Positions 11,541 through 26,474 of a DNA stretch of 64,000 nt are shown one piece after another (the first letter of the stretch is position 1; the number at the start of each line of letters is the position of its first letter). The DNA is taken from assembly GCA_029204225.1 (NCBI GenBank), contig CM055111.1, forward strand, positions 24,861,874-24,925,873, in the 5' to 3' direction. Both the position numbers and the translations under genes were made by a program. This DNA comes from Diphasiastrum complanatum. Its lineage: Eukaryota > Streptophyta > Lycopodiopsida > Lycopodiales > Lycopodiaceae. Under the pieces are notes generated by a model, which had not been told where the DNA came from, searched no databases, and saw nothing but the letters and a program-made list of their open reading frames with translations.

Positions 11541-12163
11541 TGGTATCAGAGCCAAGTACAAGGACATTGATCTGTGTGTGAATCTAATCCAGTTTTAGCA
11601 GGTTTTGGTGCAAAAAGCTAGTATTGGAAGGGCGAGCTGGTATCCAGGTTTTGGTGAGGGGATTTGATCCCAAACTTTTTCAGGATCAAAATCCGTACTG
11701 TTCACACGTGTGGGCATCTATGAACTAGCATTTAATAACCCATATTCATTGGATCATGGAAAATTCATCTGGTGTCAATTTGATGTAACAAGTCCTAGGA
11801 TAAGCTACCAAGATCACTTGCCATTGATTAGTTTTGAATTTGTTTCATGAAAACTAATTAATCTAGGCTGATTTCAGACCTTCTTAAAGTGGAAACCAGG
11901 TCTTGAAAGTACATCAAAGTGAATGAGAGAGAGAGAGAGTCAGTTTTTGTCCAAGAATAGCCAAGATTGGCAAGATTTGCTTGAGTGTAGTTTTCATCTC
12001 ATCTTATCTTCATTCCAGCTTGTGAGGGAGTGATAGAAATGTGATTACAAATCCATTTGTTGGATTAGAAGTCAACATTTGAGTGAAACACTGCAAGTTA
12101 GAAACCTTTGTGAGTTTCAGGTACAAACAAATCTATATCTTGTGTGTAGAATCTTGCTATAAG
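11541..12163 (+). promoter_or_regulatory. Copia A primer-binding site and leader
   Basis: TGGTATCAGAGCC at 11541-11553 is complementary to the 3' end of initiator Met-tRNA, the primer for minus-strand cDNA. The 0.6-kb leader carries a second CACACGTGTG at 11703-11712 just after CCGTACTGTT, and a short GA run at 11926-11938. Confidence 0.85.
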
Positions 12164-14197
12164 ATGGGATCGGTGGGAGCCTACCTTCTAGAAGCTAGTG
12201 AGAGGTTAAATTCTACCAATTATGCTATTTGGAAAGTGAGGATGGAGTCACTAATGGTGCTCCAGGATCTTTATGAGTTTCTAATAGATGATGAAGATGA
12301 ACCTCTAGGTGCACAGGAATTAGTGAGATACAAGAAGAGGTCTAGGCTTCCACTTCACTGTATTAAGATGAATGTAAGCAATGATCTTTTAAGGGAAGTA
12401 TCATCATGTAAGAGTGCTAAAGAGACTTGGAAATCTTTAAAATCTGTCTATGAGTCTAGTAACACTTCGAGGGTTCTCATGCTTAGGAATCAGATTCTGC
12501 AAAGCATGAAGAGGAGTGATGAGAGTGCACAAAATTATGTGCTAAGAATCAAGTCTCTTAATAAGGAGTTAGCTTCCATTGGAGAGAAGATTCAAGATAG
12601 TGAGCTTGTTCAGATTGTCCTAAATGGTCTAGGGAGTGGCTTTACAAATTTGGTCCAAAGCTTTGCAATCCAAGACACTTTGCCTACTATAGAAAAGTTA
12701 CACAGTGTATTAGTAGCTGAAGAGTGTAGGATGTTGCATACCAATGCAAGAATGAATGCTATTTCTCTGCAGGATGGTGATGAGAAAGCTAATTTCTCAT
12801 TCAAAAGCAAGAAGAAGACCAACGACAAGAAGAAGCACTTCAAGGAGACCAAGGAGGAGGATGAGGCTTCAAGCTCAAAGGGCAAGATCAAAGACAAGTC
12901 CAAGTACAAATGTTTTTTCTATGGAAAGAAAGGATATTTTGCATCAGAATGTCTCAAGAAGAAGAAAGCACAAGAGAGCAAACAAAACAACATTGCACAT
13001 CAGGAGGAAGAGGAGGATGAAGAGTCATCCTTGATGGTTTCCAACAAACCACCATCATCCAAGAGCAACACCAATGATTCTTGGTGGATTGATAGTGGGG
13101 CAAGTTCCCACATGACATATCAAAAGGACGTATTCTCCACCTTACTTTCTTACAATGACTTACATAGATCAATCTATACTGCAAGTAGTCAAGAATGTAA
13201 GATAAGTGGAATAGGAACAATTCCCTTGTATGTGGGATCATCCAAAAGGATGAATCTAGATAATGTTCTTTATGCTCCTAAGTTAACCAAGAATTTGCTT
13301 AGTGTTGGCCAGTTAATGGATAATGGCCTAGATGTACAATTTAGGCATGGAGTTTGTTCCATCCTTAGAAATGATGAATGTATAGCCAAAGGCTTTAAGC
13401 AAGGTAGATTGTTTAAGCTTGATGCTAATATTGCAGTGGAGAGTGTTAACCTGGCAAAGGTGGAGCTATCAAAGGTGGAACTGTGGCACAAAAGGTTGGG
13501 CCACCCCAACTACAAAGCCATGGAATCTATGGCTACAAAGGAGCTTGCAGTTGGACTCCCGAAGCATTTGTCAAAGTGTGGGAAGAGATGTGAAGCATGC
13601 ATCCTCTCAAAGGCTCACAAACTACCCTTCTCAAGATCTACATCAAGATCAAACTCTCCTCTTGAACTCATCCATTCGGATGTTCATAGTTCTTCACATG
13701 AGTCTAATGGTGGTGCCAAGTACTATGTAGTCTTCATTGATGACTATTCTAGATTTTGTTGGATGTACCTCTTGTCTAGCAAATCAATGGTGTTTGATTC
13801 TTTTGTAAAGTTCAAGACTTTGGTAGAAAATCAGCTTAGTACCAAGATTAAGGTATTAAGGAGTGATAATGGAGGTGAATATATCTCCAATAAGTTGATT
13901 GACTTTTGTAGTTCTAATGGCATAAAGAGGGAGTTGTCATGTCCATACACCCCTCAACAAAATGGAGTGAGTGAGAGAAGAAATAGATCTCTTTGTGAGT
14001 GTGCTAAGGCCTTAAGGCTAGATGCTTCTCTATCCAAACCATTTTGGGGTGAAGCAATAACTTGTGCTAACTATTTGTGCAATAGATTGCCAAACCAAGC
14101 CATTGGAGGAATCACACCATTTGAAGCTCTATTTGGAGAGAAGCCCAATCTCAAAGATCTCAAAGTTTTTGGATCCACTTGCTATGTACACCAATGA
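12164..14197 (+). pseudogene. Copia A Gag-protease-integrase
   Basis: The ATG at 12164 is chosen over an upstream in-frame one at 12083 because families D and E begin the same block (ERLNSTNY, WKVRMES) at this point. Residues about 1-215 are the Copia Gag (UBN2-like) domain. The zinc knuckle near residue 250 is damaged: the second Cys and the His both read Tyr. The protease motif DSGA starts at residue 310. A His/Cys integrase zinc domain (WHKRLGH, later CGKRCEAC) precedes a complete D,D35E core: Asp506, Asp568, Glu604. The frame ends by frameshift in the integrase tail (STCYVH) at 14197, before GIFVGYG, which continues in another frame. Confidence 0.88.
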
Positions 14198-15548
14198 TGC
14201 AACATCCATCAAAGGCATCTTTGTGGGATATGGTGAGAATAGCAAAGGTTATAGAGTCTTCAATCCCATCACTAGCAAGGTGATAGTGAGTAGGGATGTT
14301 ATTTTTGATGAAGGACATGCTTGTGATTTGGATGATAATGCTACTAATCATCTTGATGCCAAGGATCATGCTAGGATGGAGGAGGAGCTTCCAAGTGAAG
14401 AAGAACTTGAGGATCCACCTCAAGATGCAAGAACTCCAAGAACTCCAAGAACTCCAAGAAGATCTACAAGGGCAAGATCCGAGCCATTGAGGCTCACCTA
14501 TGATGGTCAAGGTGATCAAAGGGAAGGCTCATCATCTTTCACATCTTACACCTTTCTTACTTCAATGTTAGATGAGCCAACATGCTATGAATATGCTTGT
14601 AAGTCTAAAAGTTGGATGGATGCTATGCAAGTAGAGTATGATGCTCTTATTGAGAATCATACTTGGGATCTTGTGGATCTTCCTCAAGGGAAGAAACCTC
14701 TTGATTGCAAGTGGGTGTTTAGATTGAAGTATAATCAAGATGGATCAATAAGCAAGCATAAAGCTAGGCTTGTTGCCAAAGGTTTTTTACAAACCAAAGG
14801 CATTGACTATGATGAGACTTTTGCTCCTGTGGCTAAGCTTGTTACTATCAGGTTGATCATTAGTCTTGCTACAGCCTTCAATTGGGAGCTATTCCAACTT
14901 GACTTCACAAATGCATTCCTCAATGGTTATTTGGAGGAAGAGATCTACATGAGGCAACCCGAGGGCTTCATCAAGGCAAAGCATGAAGGAAAGGTGTGTT
15001 TTTTGAAGAAGAGCCTTTATGGGCTCAAGCATAAACCTAGAGCATGGTACTCTAGGCTAAACTCTTTTCTCATTTCCATCAATTTTGTAATGAGTGCCTA
15101 TGATCCATCATTGTATATAAGTTTTCATGATGGCATGACCATTATTCTTGTTTTGTATGTAGATGACATTATCTTGAGTGGTAATGATCTAGATGGAATT
15201 AGAGATGTAAAAATTGCTTTAGCAAAAGAGTTTAAGATGGTAGTTCTCGGCCTATTGAGCTTCATTCTTGGAATAGAGGTTATTAGAGGATGTGATTTTA
15301 GCTTCATTTGTCAATCTAAATATGCTACATCCATCCTAGATAGATTTGGAATGAAGAATTGTAAAGGCATTGAGACACCAATGGAGCAACATGTAAAAGC
15401 ATATATTGGTTGTGATGAAACATCCTTTGAGTACATCACATTATATAGAAGGCTTATTGGCTCCTTGATCTATTCAACTATAACTAGACCTGATCTTAGT
15501 TATAGTGTTGGAAAGTTAAGCCAATTCATGCAAAGTCCTCTAGTTTGA
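14198..15548 (+). pseudogene. Copia A integrase tail and reverse transcriptase
   Basis: In a frame shifted from the preceding one, the sequence continues with GIFVGYGENSKGY and SRDVIFDE, the Copia integrase C-terminal block. A proline-rich linker with APRRSTR-like repeats (RTPRTPRTPRRSTR) follows. The reverse transcriptase has CKWVFRLKY, KARLVAKGF, DETFAPVAK, NAFLNGYLEEEIYM, SLYGLK and the catalytic YVDD at 15156-15167. The frame stops with TGA (15546-15548) in the connection to RNase H, where the related elements read through. Confidence 0.9.
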
Positions 15549-16134
15549 CATTGGAAGATGGCCAAAAGAGTTCTTAGATACATTTCATTCACTAAGAATT
15601 TTGGTATTTTGTATAGAGGAACTAATCTTGGCTTAAGAGCCTATAGTGACTCGGATTTTGCAAGGTGACAAAGTGGATAGAAGATCAACAAGTGCCTTTG
15701 CCACCTTTCTACGTGATGGAGTAGTATCATGGCTTTCCAAAAAGCAAGATACCATCTCCCTATCTTCCACAGAATCCGAATACAAGGCCTTGACATCAAC
15801 ATGCAAGGAGGTCTTGTGGCTCAAAAGGCTATTGGTGGAGCTTCATGTCATGGAGGAGGAGATCCCTATCATCTACTGTGACAACCAATCAGCCCAATCA
15901 CTTGCAACTAATCCTACATTCCATGCAAGGAGCAAACACATCGAAATTGCTCATCATTTCGTGGGAGAAAAAGTGCAAGCTAAAGAGATCAAGCTCCAAC
16001 ACGTGCCATCATCAAGTTGCTTGGCTGATTTGTTTACTAAACCTTTACCTAAAGATTCATTTGTCAAGCTTACATCTTCAATTGGAGTTATTGATAAAAG
16101 CATTGTGATCTCCAAGGCTAGATTTGAGGAGGAG
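15549..16134 (+). pseudogene. Copia A RNase H and polypurine tract
   Basis: It starts in the RT frame (HWKMAKRVLRYI, YSDSDFA). It changes frame at about 15661, where one extra A separates DFA from GDKVDRRST. The RNase H acidic residues can be seen: Asp in YSDSDFA, Glu in STESEYKAL, Asp in YCDNQSA. The C-terminal KHIEIAHHFV and LADLFTKPLP blocks are intact. The coding end overlaps the start of the 3' LTR (stop at 16171-16173). GAGGAGGAG just before the LTR is the polypurine tract for plus-strand priming. Confidence 0.9.
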
Positions 16135-16825
16135 TGTGAAAAATTGCCTACATTGGCAAATCTAGCCATGTAGAATATTGTACATTTTGTCAATATTGTT
16201 TGTTGGTTACTTCAATGGCCAAAGTGCCACTTGTACATACACACCTAAAGTAGGTTACCACGATTCAAGAGGAGTGGTTGTGTCTATTTGGTAGTGATTC
16301 CTACTTTGTAGGATCTAGACCATGATTTATGATGAGATTTGTACCTACCATGCACCTACCAAGCATGACTCTTGGATCTAGGCTAGGGTTTTCACATTAG
16401 GGCAAGAAAGTGGAGTCTACTTCCTTATTACATGCTGGATTTTCACCTAACTTTGCAAAGGAAGTGTGTTTTACTATGTATTCCCATTCTCCATAGTGAG
16501 AAGATAGAAACTTTTTGGAGCCTCAAGGAGAAACTTGAGTTTCCTCTCATTGTATGGTGATTACTCTATTTTTCCAATGAAACCCAGCTTTGGCACTTTG
16601 TAAACACTGTCTACAGGCCGTACTACAGCCTTATTTCCACACGTGTGGAGTTGGATTATACTAATTGATCAATGCTTTGATTGTCTCTACTTGTTTCCTA
16701 TCAAGCTGCTAAACTAGATCTTGTTTTCTGATGACTAGTTTCTGATAGATTGTTTAACAAGCATACAATCACCTTGTGGATCATTCAAAGATCCATTTAT
16801 GGTCCTTAGTACTGTACTTTTCACA
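16135..16825 (+). repeat. Copia A 3' LTR
   Basis: 691 bp, with the same length and termini as the 5' LTR and seven substitutions. One difference restores GGCCGTAC here where the 5' copy reads GGCCATAT. The palindrome CCACACGTGTGG is at 16637-16648. Confidence 0.95.
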
Positions 16826-17960
16826 TAGGTTTCTAGAAATCTACTACTTATCCTTTTCATATTTCCGTGCTTATGAATTTGAGTGTGAGAGAAACTTTTT
16901 TTTCTTGTAGAAGGATTTTAATTTATCTACTAGCAATAAAGGCCATGATTTACACAAATATCTATAGATGTATTTAGCTTACTATTCTCAAAATCTATGA
17001 GGAATTTTTTTTTTCCAGATGTGTAAAATTAAATCATAAAAGGCCACAACCTTGCTTGATGATCTTAAAGAAATTTAGAGCCTTTAAATAAAAAAATCAA
17101 GAGTGTATATTAAAGAAAAGATAAGCCATTAGATAAGTAAGTATTTCAAATAGTCTATAATGGAATCTTGGCACTTAGTGTGACACTTGGTGTATAAAAT
17201 GCTTAGATGGTATTAGAGCTTTGGTTACCGATCTTTCAAGCTTATTTAAAGTTATCGTTTGGTATTTTCACCTAGTTGGAGGCTGTTTCAAGGGAGCTAG
17301 TTCGATACATACCTCTCAAGCATGAGCATAAATTTTTCTACAAATTGGTATCTATTCCAAATGTAGCCCGATCTCCTATTTTCACTATTCATTTGAAAGA
17401 ATTTGAGCTGTATTGAATCAATTACTCAGGTTTGGTATTGGATTCCATTTTGGTAGTGATTGTATCAAAATTATTGTATTGTTTCATTAACAATCTTCAT
17501 AGGGTTGCAAATTGTGAGTAAAAGGATTCATATAACCCTTTCATAGTCTAATACAATCTCTTATAAATGTCCAAGATTTGATCTTGAATATTTATAAAGT
17601 ATTTTTGGAAGCACACATTTAGGATTTTTTCATATCATCATTGCTTGGTCAAGTTTGATCTAGATCTATTCATTTGGGCCAATATGGCTCTTCATGGCAA
17701 GATTGTTTTACAGTGGGCCTTGGCATTTTGCAAGTAATTTTTTTGCAAGTTTCTTTCTTGCGATGATTCAACAAAAACATAGCACATGGTGTGATACTCT
17801 TTTATGCCAATACTTGAATGTTTATTATCAAGAATTGTGGTTTGGTACACAGTTGAAAATCCCATAATGAAATCCCAAATGGAGAAATTTTTTAGATTAA
17901 TCTTTTTTAAGCCTCCAAAGATGGCACTCTGGCGTGGTAGGCGATTCAGCCAAAATAGTT
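16826..17960. other. No gene seen
   Basis: AT-rich flank of element A with only short motif-free frames. Confidence 0.45.
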
Positions 17961-17964
17961 TTTT

Positions 17965-18130
17965 TCCAGCTGAATTGCCTAGCACGTTGGTGTGCTATCT
18001 TTGGAGGCTGCAATTTTTATTATTATTTCACTTAGCAGGCTGGTGTGGTATCTTTGAAGGTTGCAATTTTTTTTTCTTTTATCTATTTCACTTAGCATGT
18101 CGGCATGCTATGTTTGGAGCTGCAAAAAGT
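17965..18130 (+). repeat. Three degenerate tandem repeats of about 55-60 bp
   Basis: Units share CTTAGCANG(C/T)(T/C)GG(T/C)(G/A)TG, CTAT(C/G)TTTGGAG and GCTGCAA, separated by T-rich runs. They end near 18024, 18083 and 18130. Divergence is considerable. Confidence 0.6.
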
Positions 18131-18294
18131 ATTCTAAAAAAGTGCTTTTACTCAAAATTTGGTTCTCAAATGTGTCAAAATATCTTTTCTATTTTATAAT
18201 TTGAACTTTGCAACCTCTCAAACTTGTAACATATCTAGAAAAATACAATTTAATATCTTAGAAGTGGATATTATTGAGCGAGCTTCATTAAAAA

Positions 18295-18641
18295 AAGCAA
18301 GAAATGATTGAAGTAGTGTGCTTGCTAGAAAGAGATTTTTCAACTTCTTTCATGGATATACAAGTTCATCTTCTCGTCCATTTGGTTGAAGAAATTTCCA
18401 TCGCCGGCCTGTGCACACTAGATGGATGTTCTACCTTGAGCATTTTATGAAAGTTCTAAAGGAATTTGTGAGACAAAAGGCAAGGCCAGAAGATAGCATC
18501 GTAGAAGGTTGGCTTGTTCAAGAATCATTGTTTTACGTCATAGAATATATCTCTCAAATACACCTTAGCGCACCAAGGTTATGGCGTTATGACGAAGACA
18601 ATGTGTTAAAGGTGAATTACCACAAGGAAAAGAAGTCGTAA
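18295..18641 (+). pseudogene. CACTA (En/Spm) transposase DUF4218 fragment
   Basis: Translation gives EMIEVVCLLERDFSTSF, then VHLLVHLVEEISIAG. After loss of one base near 18408 (GGCCTG instead of a GGCCCTG-like string) it gives VHTRWMFYLEHFMKVLK, EDSIVEGWLVQESLFYV and the stop at 18641. This order matches the DUF4218 region near the C terminus of plant CACTA (TNP2-type) transposases. No catalytic domain or terminal repeats are seen nearby, so it is a relic. Confidence 0.75.
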
Positions 18642-18985
18642 AAAATTTGACTGCACCTTTATCAGTGACTTGTTGATGCTCTCCATCGTAGTTTGGTGGC
18701 TCGATTCTGCTTCTTGAGGTTCCTCATATACTTATTATGGCTAGAATCTATTAGAAGAATCATCAAAAGAATCTTCTAACATGCCCCCACTATGAATTTG
18801 ATAATAGTGCCTTGGCACCTGTGTGCATTATCATTAATATGAATTGAGGAAGTAGAGTTAGAAGAGAGTTAGTGGGTGAGTTAGAATTTGTAGATCTAAT
18901 TCACACCCTTGGATGTGCCATGTCATAGGAACATTGTGTAAGAAATCATGTATGAAATCCAAATGGAGGTGATGAAAGCTCAAGA
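18642..18985. other. No gene seen
   Basis: Short AT-rich stretch between two transposon relics. Confidence 0.4.
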
Positions 18986-18987
18986 GC

Positions 18988-19440
18988 ATCACACTGAATA
19001 GGAGTCTCATAGGCTCTTTAATATGGCTCATTATTACAAGACCAAAATTTAGCTATAGTGCTAATAGATTGAGTCAATACATATAGTCTCCTTTGATTCA
19101 TCATTGGAAACTCGCCAAAAGAGTGTTTTGATACATTTTTAGCACACTAGATTTTGGCATCATGTATAGAGGAGACCACATAGGTTTGATTGGTTACTCA
19201 AATTTAGATTTTGCAAGAGGAAATATGGATAGAAGATCCAGTGGTGAACATGCTCTATTTCTTGGAAAAGTCATTTCATGGCTCTCCAAAAAGCAAGACA
19301 TTGTCTCACTCTCTTCCACCAAAGCTGAGTACAAAGGTTTGATATCCACTACAAAGGAGATCTTGTGGATGAAAAGATTATTGGTGGAGCTGAAGATCAC
19401 CTTTCATGAAGAAATTTCTCTTTCGCAAATTCTAAAGTAA
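18988..19440 (+). pseudogene. Copia RT-RNase H relic
   Basis: The frame reads LNRSLIGSLIWLIITRP, then RLSQYI and a stop, then HWKLAKRVF, another stop, then LDFGIMYRGD and the RNase H block SWLSKKQDIVSLSSTKAEYK and ILWMKRLLVEL. It is homologous to the same region in families A and D. Two stops interrupt it, and the C-terminal RNase H blocks are gone. It is truncated on both sides. Confidence 0.85.
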
Positions 19441-21900
<2,460 letters not shown>

Positions 21901-21904
21901 ATAG

Positions 21905-22430
21905 CTCAAGCAACACAACTTGTCCAAGGAGACGATAGCATGCACAAAGTGCACCCATGGGTCATGCATGGGCTTCCATCCTCACCACCTACCACCTACC
22001 ATCCTTTTGACCCCATAAGACTAGTACCAGGGGACAAGAGAACATTGTCTACTTTGAGCTAATATGGAGGCTATTAATAATCTTAACTTTACTTATGAGA
22101 TATTACTTGCACCTTCTCTAGGTGCCACAAGCTCCAACACACTCACTGTGCATGTTGCAAACTGGTCTACTAACTCTCCCACTTAAGGAAGCAAAATGAA
22201 AACCCCTCCCACTTGCTTATATAGGACTCCAACTTGGCTCTGATATCATATTAGAGTTCAGTAACACAAAGCAGCACAACCGGTCTAGTAGACAAAAGCA
22301 TACACAAAGTGCACCAGTAGGCTGCAAAGGTTGGTACCAAGGAACAAGGGAACATTGTCTACTTTTAGCTCATATGGAGGTTGTTAAACATTTGAACTTT
22401 GCTTATGGGATATTTCTTGCACTCCCAAGA
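21905..22430. repeat. Diverged direct repeat flanking a minus-strand Copia-type primer site
   Basis: A stretch at about 21905-22120 and another at about 22262-22430 share AAAGCATRCACAAAGTGCAC-like and GAACATTGTCTACTTT blocks, then AGCTNATATGGAGG. Between them, GGCTCTGATATCA at 22236-22248 is the reverse complement of a slightly altered TGGTATCAGAGCC. The right copy therefore occupies the position expected of a minus-strand 5' LTR, and the left copy may be another LTR piece. The LTR identity is inference. Confidence 0.4.
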
Positions 22431-22741
22431 TGATGAGAATTGTTAATTATCATTTTATCCCACTATTTGATTGTCATACTCCAATTGGCAATAATAGTTA
22501 GATGTGCTTTATTGATACTTTGTAGATCTACTAGTTGAGAGTATCGTTGTCGAAGTTGATAAAACGAATAACATTGGGTGATGAATTCTTCAATTGTGAG
22601 CAATTCCTCATCTCCTGGAGAATACATTGATGGTGCTATTAGTAGTGGTCTTTGTTGATTTGGTTGTCTCTTTGGGATTAAACTCCTTATGATTGGTCAT
22701 TTTGAATTTAATGGAATCGGATTGAAAGTTTTATTGGTCTT
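22431..22741. other. No gene seen
   Basis: AT-rich spacer ahead of the orphan LTR. Confidence 0.35.
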
Positions 22742-23410
22742 TGTTAAATTTACACAAACTAGTTTGCAGAAATTCCACCTGTAATTTGACTTTGAGGCCA
22801 TGATGTGGGATGTCACACATGCCAAAAGCATATGATACCCTATTCTAAGTCAAATCATTAACCTAGCTTTGAAATGGTACTTTGGAATGTGTCCAAAGAG
22901 TGCATCGATAGGATAGAAAAAAAATAGGAGCTTAAAATAACAATTTTTTCATTGTTTTTGGATCTCAAGGTATTGACTCTAAATAGGGTAGATAAGTGGA
23001 TATTTAGGTTAGATGTTAGGGTTAGGTTGTGATGAATACATATAAGCCCTAATATGCTCAGATCCGAGCTCTACATGTATAAATATGTGATGCGATTATG
23101 AGCAAAATCGAGATTTTCCTTCTTGACTAGTTTGAGTCTATGATTTAATTGATGAATACTATCGGCATATGATTTTTTATGATAATTGAATGAGATTGGA
23201 GTTGCAGGCATAGTACACAGGCAGCAGTAGGCCGTACATTCACACATGTGTGAAGATTTTTGGAGCTAATTCATGGAGTTCAGGCCAAGATAAACTAGGA
23301 ATAAATACATTGATTTGTAATCTAGCTTCTAGATCTTGTTTGGATCTTAAGTAGGTGATTTATCCATCATTTCTAGGATCAAATGAGTTTATTTTGCTAT
23401 ATTTTTCACA
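22742..23410 (+). repeat. Orphan 5' LTR related to Copia family D
   Basis: It starts TGTTAAA, ends TTTTTCACA, and is followed directly by TGGTATCAGAGCC. It is diverged but alignable to the D1/D2 LTRs: GTCACACATGCCAAA, and GGCCGTACATTCACACATGTG at 23231-23250 where D has GGCCGTACTTTCACACGTGTG. No matching 3' LTR is visible. Confidence 0.75.
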
Positions 23411-24200
23411 TGGTATCAGAGCCATTCCGAGAAATGAGCTTCATTTCATGCTAGCATCATAGATTTTGATGCAATTCAAGCATTGATTGCTATCTAGACA
23501 TAATCTATGTTTAGTACCTTCAATCCTTGATCAATTTGAGTGGAGAGAGATCTAATGGTTTTTGATTTATAGGCTTTTTAGCTTCAATCTCCGAGTTGTG
23601 GTCATCTCATATCAATTGGATCAAAATAGCAAGTATTTTGCACTTTCCTCATATTGATGCTACTCAATTTGAAGAGTTTGTCACAAGGAATAGTTTTCAA
23701 TCACTCAAAAGAAAGGTAGATGCCTATCTTTGGTACTGTAATAGGTCATTCTTAGACTTATTGAGATCTTAGAAATTCAATTTTGGGGTCAGCCCAAAGA
23801 TTTTGACAAGTGCTCATCAAGTGAATGCAATTCTAGTCAAGATTGTGTTCAATTTTGCTTGATTTGTGAGATAGTTTGGATTGATTATTTCATTATGATT
23901 CAATCTGATATTGTAGGAATGATTTGAAGAGACATTTATGTGCATATGATTCCTTTTGGTTAAGTTTAGATGAATCCTATATCCTTGTGAAGTCAAGATC
24001 AAGGAGGAGGCAATTCTAGATCCAATTTTTATGCAAATTCAAGCTAGTTTTCATTCTTGTTTACACTAATAGATGTGATTTGGCTTAAGATCAAGTAGGA
24101 TATTATTGAGAGGTCAAGTTTTGAGCTTTCTCAGGTCCCTAAATAGTGGGATAGCTAGTCTTTCAATCATTTCTATTCTGATTTGTGCAGCTTCAAGCCA
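23411..24200 (+). mobile_element. Primer site and leader of truncated D-like Copia element
   Basis: The primer site at 23411-23423 is followed by a leader resembling that of D1, up to CAGGTCCCTAAATAGTGGGATAG near 24140 (D1: CAGGTCCCTAAGAAGTGGGATAA at 54548). The gag start expected about 100 bases later is absent, so the element is truncated here. Confidence 0.65.
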
Positions 24201-24586
24201 TTGTACTCAGTTTTGATTATTATCAGAGTGCATTTTTGTGTCTACACAACTATCTTGTTCCATTGCGCATTATAGTTACTTTTGATTCATCTTGATCTCA
24301 TTTATTGGTAACTGTGCCGCACTTCCAATTCACATCACACACCACCAGCTCACCACTTCCTCTACAAGACATCGATTTTCTCTGATTTACGACATAGTAT
24401 GAGAGCTTCTGTTTTGCTCAGAGTTCCTCTAATCCGATATCAGTCAATCATCTATGGTAAACTCTCGATTTCCGACAAAAGGTTGGGTTTCAACTGTAGT
24501 GAGTGCTTTGTTATTTTACTATACTTTTTTTTTTAAAATTAATATATTTGCCAAGTCGTCTCTCTCGCTTGGCTATTTTGAATTAT
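24201..24586. other. No gene seen
   Basis: No recognisable feature. Confidence 0.35.
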
Positions 24587-25018
24587 GGTTTATGACAAGT
24601 GTATAGAATTCTTTTACCAATTTCAAAAAATTGTAGCTTGCTTATCACTTAACGAAATGCAAAACAAATTATATTTAGAAAGCACTTTCAATGCTTTACA
24701 ACCAAGCCTACTTATATCAAATTAAGAAAGATAGAAATTTGAGAAAAAAAATAGATCAAATAGGAAAAAAACCAAAAAACAATCTGAATTTTTTTTTGTT
24801 GATTTTTTAGTTTATGACAAGTTTGCAGAATTTTTTTTTTGTCAATCTCAAAAATTCGTAACTTGCTTATTACTTAACAAAATGCAAAAAAAAAATATTT
24901 TAAAAAATCTCTTTCAATGCTTTACAACTTTGCCTATCAAATCAAATTATGAAAAATAGAAAGGTGGAAAAAAATTTGGATCAAACAGAACAAAATTAAA
25001 AACAAAAACCAAAAAATG
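24587..25018 (+). repeat. Diverged tandem duplication, unit about 215 bp
   Basis: Copies at about 24587-24795 and 24808-25018 share TTTATGACAAGT, the block GCTTGCTTATYACTTAACRAA, TTCAATGCTTTACAA and GATCAAA, with long A runs. Both end in AAAACCAAAAAA-like strings. Confidence 0.75.

Positions 25019-26474
<1,456 letters not shown>

Larger units (their letters stand above)
10850..16825 (+). mobile_element. Copia element A, near full length
   Basis: LTR retrotransposon of about 5.98 kb. In order it has a 5' LTR, initiator-Met primer site, leader, gag, protease, integrase, reverse transcriptase, RNase H, polypurine tract and 3' LTR. Protease-integrase-RT-RNase H order defines Ty1/copia. LTRs are both 691 bp and differ at 7 positions (about 1%), so insertion or last homogenisation was fairly recent. 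No 5-bp target duplication is seen (AGGAG on the left, TAGGT on the right). Pol is broken by a frameshift near 14190, a stop at 15546 and a one-base insertion near 15661. It is probably not autonomous. Confidence 0.93.

Noticed and set aside
11541-11558. Primer-type strings TGGTATCAGAGCC as tRNA gene ends
   Set aside because: Only the complement of a tRNA 3' end is present, each placed directly after an LTR; no tRNA body is nearby.
12083-12163. ATG at 12083 as the Copia A Gag start
   Set aside because: The extra 27 residues have no counterpart in D or E, which start at the position of 12164.
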